Shown: piece by piece, positions 9,345-19,270 of the stretch
Layout: the number at the start of each line of letters is the position of its first letter
Position numbering within the stretch: position 1 is the stretch's first letter
Origin: Emticicia sp. 21SJ11W-3
GTDB lineage: Bacteria; Bacteroidota; Bacteroidia; Cytophagales; Spirosomataceae
Direction of reading: 5' to 3'
Length of the DNA: 64,000 nucleotides
Assembly (NCBI RefSeq): GCF_024138715.1
Contig: NZ_CP092074.1
Location: 4,526,001-4,590,000, forward strand
Made by a program: the position numbers and the translations under genes
The notes under the pieces: model-generated
What the model was told of the DNA's origin: nothing
Databases searched by the model: none
The model's input: the letters and a program-made list of their open reading frames with translations, nothing else

Positions 9345-10049
9345 ATGAAAAGACATTTACTTCTGCTTTCTGTTTTTATAGTTTCAGGCTGTGGTGTAAT
9401 TAGTACAACCCCAAAAAAGGTTTTGATAGATGGCATTTACAAACAAAAAAGAGAGAGCCTGACCAGAAAAGTTTATGTAAATATAGAAGACGAGACGCTC
9501 CGCATTCATCCTTTAAGCGTGGCCGCGAATAAAACTACCTTTGATACCCTCAACCCTGAGGAGGTATTCCCTGTAGAAATAAACAAGGCCGGCATCAGAA
9601 AAAGCGCCTTTACAGGCAATAGCTTTGATATTGATTTTCTGACCATTCCCATAAAATATCGATTTGCCCGCCAAAGTGTGCCTGCGCAACTAAATGCTAA
9701 TATTAATGGTGCAGTTTATCTGGGTTACCGAATAGACAAATATGTTGTGAGCTATAAGCCAGATTTGCTCGGGCACTCATTTAGGTATATCACTCATTAT
9801 GGATTCTCGTGGGGTATTTTTAATGGCCTGGGTAACACCGCCATGACCCCCACAAATACGTTTCCGGCAATTGACCAGGAGTACGATGGCATTGTATGGA
9901 ATAAAGGCATTGCCGGGATTTTTGCAATCAATAATTTTACATTAGGGGTATCAGCAGGTATAGACAATTTGTTAGACAAAAATAAAAAGGCCTGGATTTA
10001 TCAATCCAGACCCTGGTTTGGCATTGCTATAGGCCTTAATCTGAACTAG
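9345..10049 (+). CDS. Predicted lipoprotein of unknown function
   Basis: A 234-residue protein starting [17 protein letters not shown], with a lipobox-like VSGC at residues 14-17, so it is likely an envelope lipoprotein. The mature part contains beta-rich segments such as [16 protein letters not shown] and a C-terminus ending in a strand-like pattern ([12 protein letters not shown]), reminiscent of a small outer-membrane-associated beta protein. The start at 9345 is chosen because the upstream TTG at 9279 lies inside a terminator hairpin. The last 20 codons overlap a terminator that serves the opposite-strand transpeptidase gene. No family is recognised. Confidence 0.75.
   Translation: MKRHLLLLSVFIVSGCGVISTTPKKVLIDGIYKQKRESLTRKVYVNIEDETLRIHPLSVAANKTTFDTLNPEEVFPVEINKAGIRKSAFTGNSFDIDFLTIPIKYRFARQSVPAQLNANINGAVYLGYRIDKYVVSYKPDLLGHSFRYITHYGFSWGIFNGLGNTAMTPTNTFPAIDQEYDGIVWNKGIAGIFAINNFTLGVSAGIDNLLDKNKKAWIYQSRPWFGIAIGLNLN
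9981..10012 (-). terminator. Minus-strand intrinsic terminator embedded in a plus-strand gene
   Basis: Read on the minus strand, a 10-bp stem (10012-10003 with 9998-9989, one mismatch or wobble) with a 4-nt loop is followed by a T-rich run (plus-strand 9981-9988 is AATAAAAA). It ends transcripts of the transpeptidase gene but lies within the coding end of the convergent lipoprotein gene. Confidence 0.7.
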
Positions 10050-10052
10050 AGC

Positions 10053-11714
10053 TTACTCTCCGAATATCTCCCCTGCCAGTTTTTCATCCAGCCCGTATAA
10101 ATCATTGCGGAAATTTATTTTCCCGGCAGTATCAACCCAGGCTGTAAAATAAACTATGTAAACCGGCATTGGTGGTTTTAGCTTTATTCCGGTTTCCTTA
10201 TCGGTTTTCAGTATATCGTCAACCTTGGTTTCGTTCCATTCTGCATTATTTCTCAGCAGGTAAAGCGCCAGCTTTTTAGGGTCAGATAACCGGATGCAAC
10301 CATGGCTAAAAGCCCGGTTTGACGCACCAAAAAGCCCCTTCGATGGCGTATCATGCAAATAAATATTGAAGCTGTTCGGAAACAAAAACTTCATCTTACC
10401 TAAAGAGTTGCTTCTTCCTGGTTTTTGTCTGAATGCATAAGGTACATTTTTTGTAAACGAATTCCAGTTAACACTCGACGGGTCAATTACCTTATTACCT
10501 GATAATACTTCCATATTATTTCTGGTCAAATACGATGTTCCTCTTTTCAGCTGTGGTAAAATTTCATTGCGTACAATACTCTGCGGTATATTCCAATAAG
10601 GATTCAGGACTATCTGCGACATATTTCCTTTGAAAATACTAGTTTGAGACGCCGTTTTACCTACAACCACGTTCATGGTCCAGACCTGCTTACCATTCTC
10701 AAACACGTGCAGCATGTATTCGGGTATATTTACCAGCAAGTGATTTTTTTCCAGTTCAACCGGCACCCATCTCAGACGTTCCATATTAAGCATTATCTGC
10801 CTTATCCGGTACTCAATCGGCCTGTTCAGTTCTTTTAATGTAGCTACATCAATTTTACCAGTTGCTTTTAAGCCCATCCGTTGCTGGAAACTCGCCACGG
10901 CATTAACCAGAGAATCGGTAAAAATCAGACTGGTGTCTTTTATACTGAAGTCGCCCGTTAAATAAAGACTTTGCTTTACTGCCAGCAGGCTTGAATCGGT
11001 GTTTCCCTTAAGCAACAACTTTTTATTGGTTGCTATCCTGGGCAAGCCACCCTGGCGCTCAATATTTCTATAGATGCGAAGTTTATCTTTAAGCCTGGTG
11101 TAGTATTCATTAACAGGCTCTTTTACATGCTCTCCTTTATTAACAGATACAAGGGAGTCGAGCAGTAACTGATAATCTTTCTTTTTACGTGGCATGAACC
11201 ACTCCAGATCAAGCGGATTTTTGGCTATACCCCCATAAACTTTTTCGGCATACTCAAAAAAAGTAGTGGTCATTAATAACTCAAGCCTTTGTACATCTTT
11301 GGTTCGGCTTAAAAAACCCTTTTCGTCGTTTTCGGCATCATCAATGAGCATATCCAGTTCATGATTCTGAAAACTGGTATCGGCAAAATCATAAGCATAA
11401 TTCTTAAGCTGATTATGGAAGTTAAGGGCGGCATGATTCATACCCTTTTTGCTAAACCAAGCCGACTGGTAGTTACGGCGTGCATAAAACTCGTTTACCT
11501 CTTCTCTGATGGTATCTTTTACGGCAAAACCGCTGAAGAATGTATTAACAACCGAGCTGTCGAGCAGTATATCTGTGAAGTTCTTTGTTGAATAAACGGT
11601 GGAGTCCTGCAATGCACCTCTCCGGAATTTTTTCCCTTTTTTGCAGCCACCAAGACTAACAATAACCAATAAAACAAGACCAAAAAAAACAGCAGAGTTT
11701 CTAATTTTGAGCAT
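10053..11714 (-). CDS. L,D-transpeptidase (YcbB-like, YkuD domain), lipoprotein
   Basis: A 553-residue peptidoglycan enzyme that forms 3-3 crosslinks or attaches proteins to the wall. It begins [16 protein letters not shown] with a lipobox-like SLGGC, so it is probably membrane-anchored in the periplasm. A large N-terminal scaffold (about 60-270) precedes a peptidoglycan-binding motif ([18 protein letters not shown], about 275-295) and a YkuD domain (about 330-510) with the catalytic [10 protein letters not shown], cysteine near residue 473. The ATG at 11714 is preferred to an in-frame start at 11759 because it gives a clean lipoprotein signal. It overlaps the end of the upstream transpeptidase-like gene by 14 nt, implying coupling. 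Confidence 0.92.
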   Translation of the reverse strand: MLKIRNSAVFFGLVLLVIVSLGGCKKGKKFRRGALQDSTVYSTKNFTDILLDSSVVNTFFSGFAVKDTIREEVNEFYARRNYQSAWFSKKGMNHAALNFHNQLKNYAYDFADTSFQNHELDMLIDDAENDEKGFLSRTKDVQRLELLMTTTFFEYAEKVYGGIAKNPLDLEWFMPRKKKDYQLLLDSLVSVNKGEHVKEPVNEYYTRLKDKLRIYRNIERQGGLPRIATNKKLLLKGNTDSSLLAVKQSLYLTGDFSIKDTSLIFTDSLVNAVASFQQRMGLKATGKIDVATLKELNRPIEYRIRQIMLNMERLRWVPVELEKNHLLVNIPEYMLHVFENGKQVWTMNVVVGKTASQTSIFKGNMSQIVLNPYWNIPQSIVRNEILPQLKRGTSYLTRNNMEVLSGNKVIDPSSVNWNSFTKNVPYAFRQKPGRSNSLGKMKFLFPNSFNIYLHDTPSKGLFGASNRAFSHGCIRLSDPKKLALYLLRNNAEWNETKVDDILKTDKETGIKLKPPMPVYIVYFTAWVDTAGKINFRNDLYGLDEKLAGEIFGE

Positions 11715-12384
11715 ACTGAGCGGATGTGTTTTCACGATGAATGTATAGCAAACTGCCATCGGCTATCACCGGAGCTACCTGGGGTACCAGCTCATTGGGC
11801 AGTGCGGGGCATCCAAAACTCCTACCTAATCTACCAAACCGCTTCACAAAGTTTGTACTTACGTAATCAGCGCCATGTATGATTATCTCACGACGACGGG
11901 CGTTATCATTAATACCTTTCTGTAAACCTGCCAGCAATAAAGCCATACCATGCTTGGGGCTACGGATAATCTGCCCAACCATGTAGAATCCGAGACTGCT
12001 TTTGTGCGACTCCATAGTATTAGAAAAAAACTGTGCCACATTATCGCCTGATTTCTGCCCGTGTGCTACCAACGAAGAAAAAAGTAACTTTTTTTGCACC
12101 AGGTCTATCACAAAGAAGCGCTCCCGGGTAGAGGGCAAATTAAAGTCAATTATAGTAATGATAGATTTTGAGGGGTGGTATTTTTCATACCCGGCAATTG
12201 ATTTCTGAAATGCCTCAAAGCTCACTATACCAGCCAGATTACATTGATTGTATAATGTCATTACTACCTTATTTGCAGTAGCCAGACTACCCTCTGTTGT
12301 TTTTCTGCTGCCTGTTTCATGGGCTGCAGGTATTGTAAAATTGAGTAATACCAGCAAATAAATGAGTTGCAAGAAATTAAACAT
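11701..12384 (-). CDS. Murein L,D-transpeptidase catalytic-domain family protein (YkuD_2)
   Basis: A 227-residue secreted protein with an N-terminal hydrophobic signal (1-20). The C-terminal half has the YkuD_2 pattern: [24 protein letters not shown] and [10 protein letters not shown] with the probable catalytic C192, plus the upstream histidine in IHGADY. It overlaps the larger L,D-transpeptidase gene by 14 nt, so the two probably act on the same wall substrate. Its start has a promoter-like element (12444-12477) and a palindrome upstream. The family is established as L,D-transpeptidase-like; whether it cuts or crosslinks is not shown by sequence. Confidence 0.85.
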   Translation of the reverse strand: MFNFLQLIYLLVLLNFTIPAAHETGSRKTTEGSLATANKVVMTLYNQCNLAGIVSFEAFQKSIAGYEKYHPSKSIITIIDFNLPSTRERFFVIDLVQKKLLFSSLVAHGQKSGDNVAQFFSNTMESHKSSLGFYMVGQIIRSPKHGMALLLAGLQKGINDNARRREIIIHGADYVSTNFVKRFGRLGRSFGCPALPNELVPQVAPVIADGSLLYIHRENTSAQYAQN

Positions 12385-12747
12385 AGGCTTATTATAAGTT
12401 ATTGCAATTACTTTAACGCCATTTATGCCAAAATCATTTCATGCAAATGTATAAAATTGAGAATTGAAATTCCCCAATTTGGGGAATTCAGTCCAGCTAC
12501 GTTTATTTATAAAACGTGGAAAAAGCATATACGAAGCCCAATGTTAGAATTAAGCAAAACTGCCCATTTTAGCTATAAATCAGCATTTTTATTGTTATAT
12601 TAGCTTTCATTCGGCTTTAAAATTTCAGGTTTTTATTTCACATCATAACTCAGTTTTAATTTTTTAATTTTCTGGTAAAAAAAAATCAAAAAAACCGAAA
12701 GCCTTACAAAAATGAGGCCAGCAAACCAGAGTTATGATGGTAAATGA
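12385..12747. other. Intergenic region upstream of the transpeptidase operon
   Basis: About 360 bp of strongly AT-rich DNA between two minus-strand genes. It contains the transpeptidase promoter candidate and palindrome near 12444-12488. It also holds a long-range inverted repeat: CATCATAACTC at 12641-12651 and its perfect complement at 12729-12739, 77 nt apart. The latter lies just downstream of the protease stop and could fold the 3' end of its mRNA. No ORF is convincing. Confidence 0.5.
12444..12488 (-). promoter_or_regulatory. Candidate promoter with overlapping palindromic operator
   Basis: On the minus strand a perfect -7 element TACATTTG (12451-12444) lies 23 nt from a TTG (12477-12475). 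The TTG is inside a 21-bp palindrome with 9-bp arms (AATTCCCCA at 12468-12476 and TGGGGAATT at 12480-12488). A regulator bound there would block the -33 region of the transpeptidase operon. The spacing is slightly longer than the 19-21 nt norm. Confidence 0.45.
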
Positions 12748-15700
12748 TCATTTTACAACCTTACGAACAAACTGCCTTCCATAGGCTGAAATTCTTAAAT
12801 AATAGATGCCACTCGGATATTCGGTTAAATCAAGAGGCATATAACCTCTTACATAACTTTTTCTTTTTAACTCTCTACCTCTTGAATCAGTAATTACAAC
12901 TTCCGCATTCTTTTTTAAGAGTGCTCTATCCATATATAATCCGGTATTGGGTTCATAAGGATTCGGGAACACCTTTACCAAACTTTCTATTTCTTCTGGC
13001 TGATGAACCACATAAGTTGCTTTGCCTTTAAAAGTACCCTCTCCGCAAGCGTTACTTGCAGACGTAATGAATATATCTTCTGACTTCATGGGTATGTAGT
13101 TCAAATAAACACTGTTAACTGTTATTCCTGCCTGTGCCATTCCATTAGAAAGCTTGAACGACCATGGCAAATCTCCACTATGCGATATATTAAAATCTAC
13201 GGTGTCGCCAGCCATCACAGAATCATACCCATAAATTTCTACTACTGGTTTACTTTTTATTGAAATAGGTATTGCAGAACCTACAATCACCGGATTGCTC
13301 CCTATTACCCGAATGTACTGAGTTCCAGTAGCAATTCCGTCAGGAATGATTATAAATAAACTATCACCTTCAACGGTTGTTGGAATTTCCTTAAAAGTGC
13401 CATTTATCTGCCCTGAGGTTTCAACTTTAAAAATATTACCCGGCTGAAAAACTCCGTTACTTATTAAGAACGGAACATAGATCTTCAGATTTTTACATAT
13501 CACTTGAGCAGGAGGCGCCTTAGTAGTAATAACGGGCAAAGGTAAGACTTTCAACTCAACTACCCCTGATGCTTTACCGTTACCGCAGCCATTATACAAG
13601 CTATCAATAGAATAGCGTGTAGTTCTCAGGTGTGTTTCTTTATCTATATAAAATGGATTCTGAGTTATATTAGTATACATTGAACGGTCAGATAACAGGA
13701 TGTTATATGGACCTTCTCCTGAAAAGTCAACTCTTAAACTTACTTTCGATTTTTCATATACTGTTCTGGTCTCGCTACTGATAACTGCAGTACTTATCGG
13801 CTTAATCGAAAACGATTCGCTTAGCTGCGTTTCGAAATATGGGCTGGTTGAAACAATCTGCAAATTGTATCCATCAACTGTCGGTAAATCTGTTGGTATA
13901 TTAAAAACCAGATTATTTTCATCTGCAAGATAGGCTGTTATCTCTTTATTGATTTTTCTGCTGTTATTGGTTAGTTTTACTATGAACTTATTCTTCTCAC
14001 GGAACGAACCGTCTTTCTTAACAGATAAATTTGCAACAGAACCTATACAAAAAGCTGAAGGCTGAACAAAAGTTAACCTGCTCGCTCTTGGTTGAAGAAC
14101 CTTCACTGTAGCAGAACCACCTACCTGGCCCATACAGCCATAATACTCTACTGATTTAACTGTATAAGTAGTAGTAGTTGCCGGTGAAACTTTGAAGATT
14201 TGAGAGCCCTGGCTAGTCAGTACCATCGTGCCGTCAGACAACCCAACATTTCCAAAATCCGGGCCTGAAAAATCCAGTTTAATAGATGCCTGTTCTCCCG
14301 GAAGAATTTCACTATAGCCTGAAATGGAAGCAATGGGGGTTTGAGCTATAATCAGTGAGGATGAAGCAGGACTTTCAAAATAGGGATTAGATGAAATTAC
14401 TTTTACTTTATAACCAAAACCACTAATGTTATCAGGCAAATTAACTATCATTTCATTGGTTTTTGAAAAACCTAATACCGCAACAAATTTATCATTACCA
14501 TCATACAGATGACTGGTGAAATAGTTATTTTCACCAAAAACGCCTTTTGGTTTAAAACTCAGTTTGATTGAAGAACTTCTATTGGCGCATTTTTGAATAT
14601 ACCAATCGCTTAATGCAACACTTTCTACAGAAGCCTTTGTGCCTGCAGGTTCCAGAACTTTAACATTTACCGTACCAGTTATTTTGCCATCTCCACAGGC
14701 GCTGTTAATCAGGCGGTCTAACTTAAAAGCATAATCTCCAGGCCTGTTAACCGGAAACATTAATTCTCCAGGTATATTTAATGACAATTTGTTATAGTAA
14801 ACTCCCCAAGTGCCAACAGTGTTATTACCGGCAACAAATGTCCAGTCACCACCGCCATCAACAGTTGCAGCCATAGACATTTTATTACCTAAAAGTATAG
14901 TCTGGCTGCCACTTAAAATTCCATTAGGAATATCATTTATTCTAAAAGCTCTGCTAAAAACACCCTCAAAATAAGGTTCTGTTGCAATAATCCGGATTTT
15001 GTAGTTCATACCGATTGCCAGGTCTGATGGGAATTTAATCCTTATCGGACTGCTTTTACTTTGGCCTATATAACCTATGAAATTACCAAATGAATTGTAG
15101 AGCCCTACCCTGAAAACATTATTCTCAGGGAAATCACCTGTGGCGGTAAAGTATATATCTTGTTCTATCGTTTTACATAAAATATCTGATATATTATTTA
15201 CTGATGCCGAATATTGTGGGGCATCATCAGATATATATATGGTGTAATCTTCGGTTTCACCTCCATCTACTCTCATACAAGGGTTATCAGGCAGATTCTC
15301 ACTTTTGTAACTTCTTACTCTCATCCGCGTGATACCCTTTTTTGCATTTTCCGGAACCTTAAAATTTTCACGTATCGAAAACGCTGCGTTTGATACAATA
15401 ATTTCATTTTTATCAAACTTCCCATTCTGGTCATAGTCAATCCACATAATAAGGTTGTATCCCCATGCCGAATAAGAATATTCAGTTCCCTCATCGCTAT
15501 TGGTAAGGTCAAAAGTATAAGTATTACCTGGCTTCAGATAGGCAACCATACCCGTGTTATCGGTATATCTGTCTTTGCCAATTTTCATTTCATAACTATT
15601 GAGAAGCATCTTACCATTTAAATCTGAAATTCTCACTCTTGCTATTTTCCCATAAGCATTATATCCAGATGTTACCATTGGCATGCAATATTTTTCGGCC

Positions 15701-18270
15701 CCATACTGAATGGTGCTTACAGCTTGCCCGTATGCTGCCCCAACTCCACAAGCATTGCTTACTAAAGTTAGTTTATAGACACTGCTATTCTGAACGGTAA
15801 CCGGCAAAACCTCAGGGCTCTGATTAAGTGTATATTCAGACTCTTGTCCACCGGACGACAACTTAATTGTCCAGGGCCCCCCACCGGTTAATTTTACAGG
15901 AAAACTACCAGAAACTCCTTTATTACCAGCTACAGCCCCTTCAAGATAGGCAGTAGGCTTTCTTTTAATACTAAACTGGTTTGAGCCGCTGCCAATATAT
16001 CTGCCATCTTTACTTATTATCCTTAGTCGGTATTCATCACCTTCAGTTATGTCATTTGGAATAATTGCCTCTAAAGGACTTGCAGTGCCACCAGTAGGAA
16101 TATTTTTAAAATTCAAACCCGTTTTATCTGATAGCTGAACAATATAACCATTATCATTCCTCAGGCTGGAGTCCACCTTGAAAGGAACTTTTACGATTTC
16201 TCCGGCGCACACCGAAGCAAAGCTAACAAGTTCGGTAGTAATCAGGTAATTCACTTTCACATCTGCATTTCCAAAAACTTCTCCATTAGGACAGCTGTTA
16301 TTAGACACAGATTTTAATACATAGGTACTTGTTTCTGTTGGTGAAACTGCCCACAAAAATTCATTTGATGCGCTTGATATTGTCTCTCCTTCTTTTGTTG
16401 TTAAAGTAAACGGAGGAGTGCCTGTAAACTGAATTTTAAGATTTGCTATCTTGCCATTATCTATTACATAGTTACCTGCAAGACTGGCTGTTACTTTCTC
16501 CGAAATTGTGAAGCTTTGCGTTACATATTCTATAGCCGGGCTGGATGAAATAACTTTAACTTTATAATTGCTACCGCCAGGCAAATTTTTATCAACCGGC
16601 ACTTCCAATACATTGATAGAATTAGGAAACAGACCTATATCCTTAAAATTAATACCATTTTTATCAGAAAACTGCACTTTAAAGGTATTCCAGGCATCAA
16701 ATAATCCGTCTGCTTTCAATCCTAATTTAATGGTAGTGCCAGCACAAATACTCTGCCCATTCAGGTTTTCAATAATAAAGCTTTTAGCTATTGGTTTTTG
16801 TTGAATATTAATATCTACCTGCCCGATAGCAGTACCTTGCCCACAACTATTATATACACTTGTAACCTTTAGTACCTCAGTCCTTGAAGCAACCATCTCA
16901 ATAGTTGGAGGGATAATCGTAGTGCTAGAATAACCATTATTATTGCTCAATACATATCTTAACTGCCCTCCTGTTGCTTTCAATGGTATTTTAAGAATTT
17001 CACCCTGAAATACATTGTAAATTCCGGACAGCTCAATAGAAGGCAACTTTGTAACATAAAAAAAAGCATTTGATAACGTACTGTGTAGTACAGGGCTGCT
17101 TGAAACAATCTGGATCCGATAAAGAGTAGAAGTAAGAGGTGTTTCTGCAGGAATTTTGCAACTAATCATGGTTCCGGTTCCTTTGCCAACTTCAACAGAA
17201 TAAGTGCCGTTTTCTGCTATCAGAAAAACTTTATATTCATTATCGGTATTAAAACTACCGGTGGCACTATAAGTAACACTAAAAGGTTTTTCAACACATA
17301 TCTGATTATAAGAATTTTGCTTTATCCCGTCAATATAAATATCACCCGCTATAATTACATTAGAGTTTACCCCTTTACAATCAATACTATATGCCTGTGA
17401 TCTATCAGAATCCTGTATCATTCTGATAAGCAGCCCGGTTTTCACCATTGAGCGCTGGCCTGGTGTAAAGAAGTTTCCACAACCGCGATAATATGACATC
17501 AGGTTACCTATCTGAGGAGAATAGCCTTCACCATTGGCATCTAAGTTTGTAGAAGTATACTGGCAATTCTGAATACTGTAAGTTCCTCTACCGTAAGGGT
17601 CTGCGGGTGTATCACAAATTAAGTCTCCGGTATATGCACAATTGCTTTTTTCACCTCTTGTAACCAATTCCGCGTTAGCTTCATATCCGGAGCCCTGAAA
17701 AGTATGCATTAAACCAAAATAATGGCCCATTTCGTGAGGCAGAATTTTGGTAATCAAATCGGCCAGATTACTATATGCGCAAAAAATACGGTTTGTAGTT
17801 TTATTTGATGACGGGAAATAGGCGTAACCACCCAGGCCGGCATCAGCAAATTTCTTAACCAAATAAACATTGATTGCATTGCTAACATCATATTTCTTAC
17901 AAAACGCAGGCTCATCGTTGGTATTGAAAGTATAGTATTTATCATCTCTGATATTATCAATTTCCCCACACTGATAAAACTGTATGTTGGCGCCTATAAA
18001 ATGTGCATTAAGTGAGTCTATTAATTCCTTGATTTTTACATCAGGAACCTCGATTGCACCATTTGACATACTTAATAAGTGTATTTTAAGCGCTACATGA
18101 GTCACTGTTTCTACAGCCTGGCGGGCCTTTACAGATTCAACCGAATGATACTTCTGAAGAAAAAGCCTCCTTTCTTCCTGTGTAGGCTCTTGTGCGCGGC
18201 ACCATGTGGCTTGGCCTTCTGCTTTAAAAAAGGAAAATAATAGCAGCAAAAAACAAAACAGATTTTTCAT
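12748..18270 (-). CDS. Giant secreted M43-like metalloprotease with T9SS sorting domain
   Basis: An 1840-residue exported protein. A signal peptide (1-19) precedes a metalloprotease domain (about 60-290) with the zinc motif HEMGHYFGLMH near residues 178-188, as in pappalysin/M43 (metzincin) proteases. Beyond it are at least seven copies of a beta module ending in a CGxG-like signature (near 477, 657, 841, 1193, 1380, 1560, 1740). Each is preceded by a strand-rich unit with SDKNG/NFK and VISSxP motifs. A GEVED-type domain (about 930-1015, ending GGETEDYTIYI) interrupts the array. The C-terminal 75 residues (VFPNPYEP...GIYYLRI...VVK) match the type IX secretion sorting domain. Expected location is the cell surface or outside; the substrate is unknown. 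Confidence 0.9.
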   Translation of the reverse strand: MKNLFCFLLLLFSFFKAEGQATWCRAQEPTQEERRLFLQKYHSVESVKARQAVETVTHVALKIHLLSMSNGAIEVPDVKIKELIDSLNAHFIGANIQFYQCGEIDNIRDDKYYTFNTNDEPAFCKKYDVSNAINVYLVKKFADAGLGGYAYFPSSNKTTNRIFCAYSNLADLITKILPHEMGHYFGLMHTFQGSGYEANAELVTRGEKSNCAYTGDLICDTPADPYGRGTYSIQNCQYTSTNLDANGEGYSPQIGNLMSYYRGCGNFFTPGQRSMVKTGLLIRMIQDSDRSQAYSIDCKGVNSNVIIAGDIYIDGIKQNSYNQICVEKPFSVTYSATGSFNTDNEYKVFLIAENGTYSVEVGKGTGTMISCKIPAETPLTSTLYRIQIVSSSPVLHSTLSNAFFYVTKLPSIELSGIYNVFQGEILKIPLKATGGQLRYVLSNNNGYSSTTIIPPTIEMVASRTEVLKVTSVYNSCGQGTAIGQVDINIQQKPIAKSFIIENLNGQSICAGTTIKLGLKADGLFDAWNTFKVQFSDKNGINFKDIGLFPNSINVLEVPVDKNLPGGSNYKVKVISSSPAIEYVTQSFTISEKVTASLAGNYVIDNGKIANLKIQFTGTPPFTLTTKEGETISSASNEFLWAVSPTETSTYVLKSVSNNSCPNGEVFGNADVKVNYLITTELVSFASVCAGEIVKVPFKVDSSLRNDNGYIVQLSDKTGLNFKNIPTGGTASPLEAIIPNDITEGDEYRLRIISKDGRYIGSGSNQFSIKRKPTAYLEGAVAGNKGVSGSFPVKLTGGGPWTIKLSSGGQESEYTLNQSPEVLPVTVQNSSVYKLTLVSNACGVGAAYGQAVSTIQYGAEKYCMPMVTSGYNAYGKIARVRISDLNGKMLLNSYEMKIGKDRYTDNTGMVAYLKPGNTYTFDLTNSDEGTEYSYSAWGYNLIMWIDYDQNGKFDKNEIIVSNAAFSIRENFKVPENAKKGITRMRVRSYKSENLPDNPCMRVDGGETEDYTIYISDDAPQYSASVNNISDILCKTIEQDIYFTATGDFPENNVFRVGLYNSFGNFIGYIGQSKSSPIRIKFPSDLAIGMNYKIRIIATEPYFEGVFSRAFRINDIPNGILSGSQTILLGNKMSMAATVDGGGDWTFVAGNNTVGTWGVYYNKLSLNIPGELMFPVNRPGDYAFKLDRLINSACGDGKITGTVNVKVLEPAGTKASVESVALSDWYIQKCANRSSSIKLSFKPKGVFGENNYFTSHLYDGNDKFVAVLGFSKTNEMIVNLPDNISGFGYKVKVISSNPYFESPASSSLIIAQTPIASISGYSEILPGEQASIKLDFSGPDFGNVGLSDGTMVLTSQGSQIFKVSPATTTTYTVKSVEYYGCMGQVGGSATVKVLQPRASRLTFVQPSAFCIGSVANLSVKKDGSFREKNKFIVKLTNNSRKINKEITAYLADENNLVFNIPTDLPTVDGYNLQIVSTSPYFETQLSESFSIKPISTAVISSETRTVYEKSKVSLRVDFSGEGPYNILLSDRSMYTNITQNPFYIDKETHLRTTRYSIDSLYNGCGNGKASGVVELKVLPLPVITTKAPPAQVICKNLKIYVPFLISNGVFQPGNIFKVETSGQINGTFKEIPTTVEGDSLFIIIPDGIATGTQYIRVIGSNPVIVGSAIPISIKSKPVVEIYGYDSVMAGDTVDFNISHSGDLPWSFKLSNGMAQAGITVNSVYLNYIPMKSEDIFITSASNACGEGTFKGKATYVVHQPEEIESLVKVFPNPYEPNTGLYMDRALLKKNAEVVITDSRGRELKRKSYVRGYMPLDLTEYPSGIYYLRISAYGRQFVRKVVK

Positions 18271-18477
18271 TAAAGGGTGGTACTTAAGTTAGATTTACGT
18301 TCTTAAAAGATGGCTTATTGAGACCGAAAAATGAGCTTTCTGCAGAGCATTCAGGTATCACAGCATTACGGCTCCAAATTAGCAAAAGTTCAGAAGATAC
18401 GTATAATCATTATCTTAAATTTTGCATACATTAAGGGTTCAATTATAACTTTGAATGCCATGCCTTTTTGGGATATA

Positions 18478-18510
18478 AAAAAAGGTGCATGTTTAAAAAA
18501 CAAGCACCTT
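18478..18510 (-). terminator. Intrinsic terminator of the 18530-19180 gene
   Basis: On the minus strand a 13-bp stem with one mismatch (AAGGTGCTTGTTT against AAACATGCACCTT, plus-strand 18510-18482) is followed by a T-run (plus-strand A-run before 18482). It lies directly after the stop of the small secreted protein gene. Confidence 0.8.
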
Positions 18511-18529
18511 CAGTAGAGTTAAGTGTCGA

Positions 18530-19180
18530 TTACAAACTATTATAGTAATCAAATATGCGTATTAAATCGGCGTCTTCTTTTGTACCCAATTTTTCCTTTT
18601 TTATGTATATCTCAACCTCTCCGGCCTTGTCGCCAAATAAGGCAATAATAGATTTTTTATCGGTTTTTATCTTTGAAAGTTTTGAAAGCTCTCCGATATA
18701 ATAGCTGGTGTTATTCAAGATATTTCTTTGCACAGTAGCTGAGCCGTACGGCTTCTCATCAATTATAGACTTTTGGTTTTTCTTCCATAAAGTAATTTTT
18801 CCGGTCAATAGTTTTTCATAAAAAACACCGTCCGGGCTTCTTTCAAAATTATAAACGTCGGCTCCCTTTTTTACAGTAAATGCTGCCACAGGCTGGCTAA
18901 ATGCTTTGCTTTGCCCGTCCGCGCCTCTAAAAATAACCATATTGGCAACCTGATCGAACATCATGCTTAAATTCTCAAACTTTTTACCTGATGCCATGGT
19001 AACAGTGCCGATTTCCCATGTATCCAATAAAAAAGGAGATCCCTTTATATTAGTATACGGTTGTCCGGTAAGGGGCGTGCCCCCTATCACATCGGCCGAG
19101 ATAGCAATCTGCGCGTGAGCATTAGTAGCTAGCCAGACAAAACCAAAACTTACAATCAATAGCTTTCCAAGTTGTTTCAT
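18530..19180 (-). CDS. Secreted protein of unknown function
   Basis: A 216-residue protein with a clear signal peptide (1-23, ending ATNAHAQ). The mature part is soluble and strand-rich, with GSPFLLDTWEIGTVTMASGKKFENLSMMFDQVANMVIFR near the start and a Lys/Asp-rich C-terminus ending IRIFDYYNSL. I do not recognise a named family, though short periplasmic proteins of this style are common in Bacteroidota. It follows the SusC/SusD genes on the same strand, but a terminator separates it from SusD, so it probably has its own promoter. A perfect TATATTTG -7 match (plus-strand 19245-19252) lies upstream without a matching -33. Confidence 0.75.
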   Translation of the reverse strand: MKQLGKLLIVSFGFVWLATNAHAQIAISADVIGGTPLTGQPYTNIKGSPFLLDTWEIGTVTMASGKKFENLSMMFDQVANMVIFRGADGQSKAFSQPVAAFTVKKGADVYNFERSPDGVFYEKLLTGKITLWKKNQKSIIDEKPYGSATVQRNILNNTSYYIGELSKLSKIKTDKKSIIALFGDKAGEVEIYIKKEKLGTKEDADLIRIFDYYNSL

Positions 19181-19210
19181 TGTTCTAAAAAATTAAATTT
19201 ATATAAAAAA

Positions 19211-19242
19211 ATGGGTTGTCTTAGTAGAACCAGACAACCCAT
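19211..19242 (-). terminator. Intrinsic terminator of the SusC/SusD operon
   Basis: A perfect 10-12-bp stem (ATGGGTTGTC at 19211-19220 with GACAACCCAT at 19233-19242) flanked on the exit side of the minus strand by a T-rich run (plus-strand AAAAAA at 19205-19210). It lies 29 nt after the SusD stop. Confidence 0.8.
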
Positions 19243-19270
19243 TACAAATATAAAAAAAACCTTCAATAAA

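Noticed and set aside
18331-18516. 61-codon plus-strand ORF upstream of the giant protease
   Set aside because: Its 3' end runs into the terminator of the 18530 gene and the sequence shows no conserved features.
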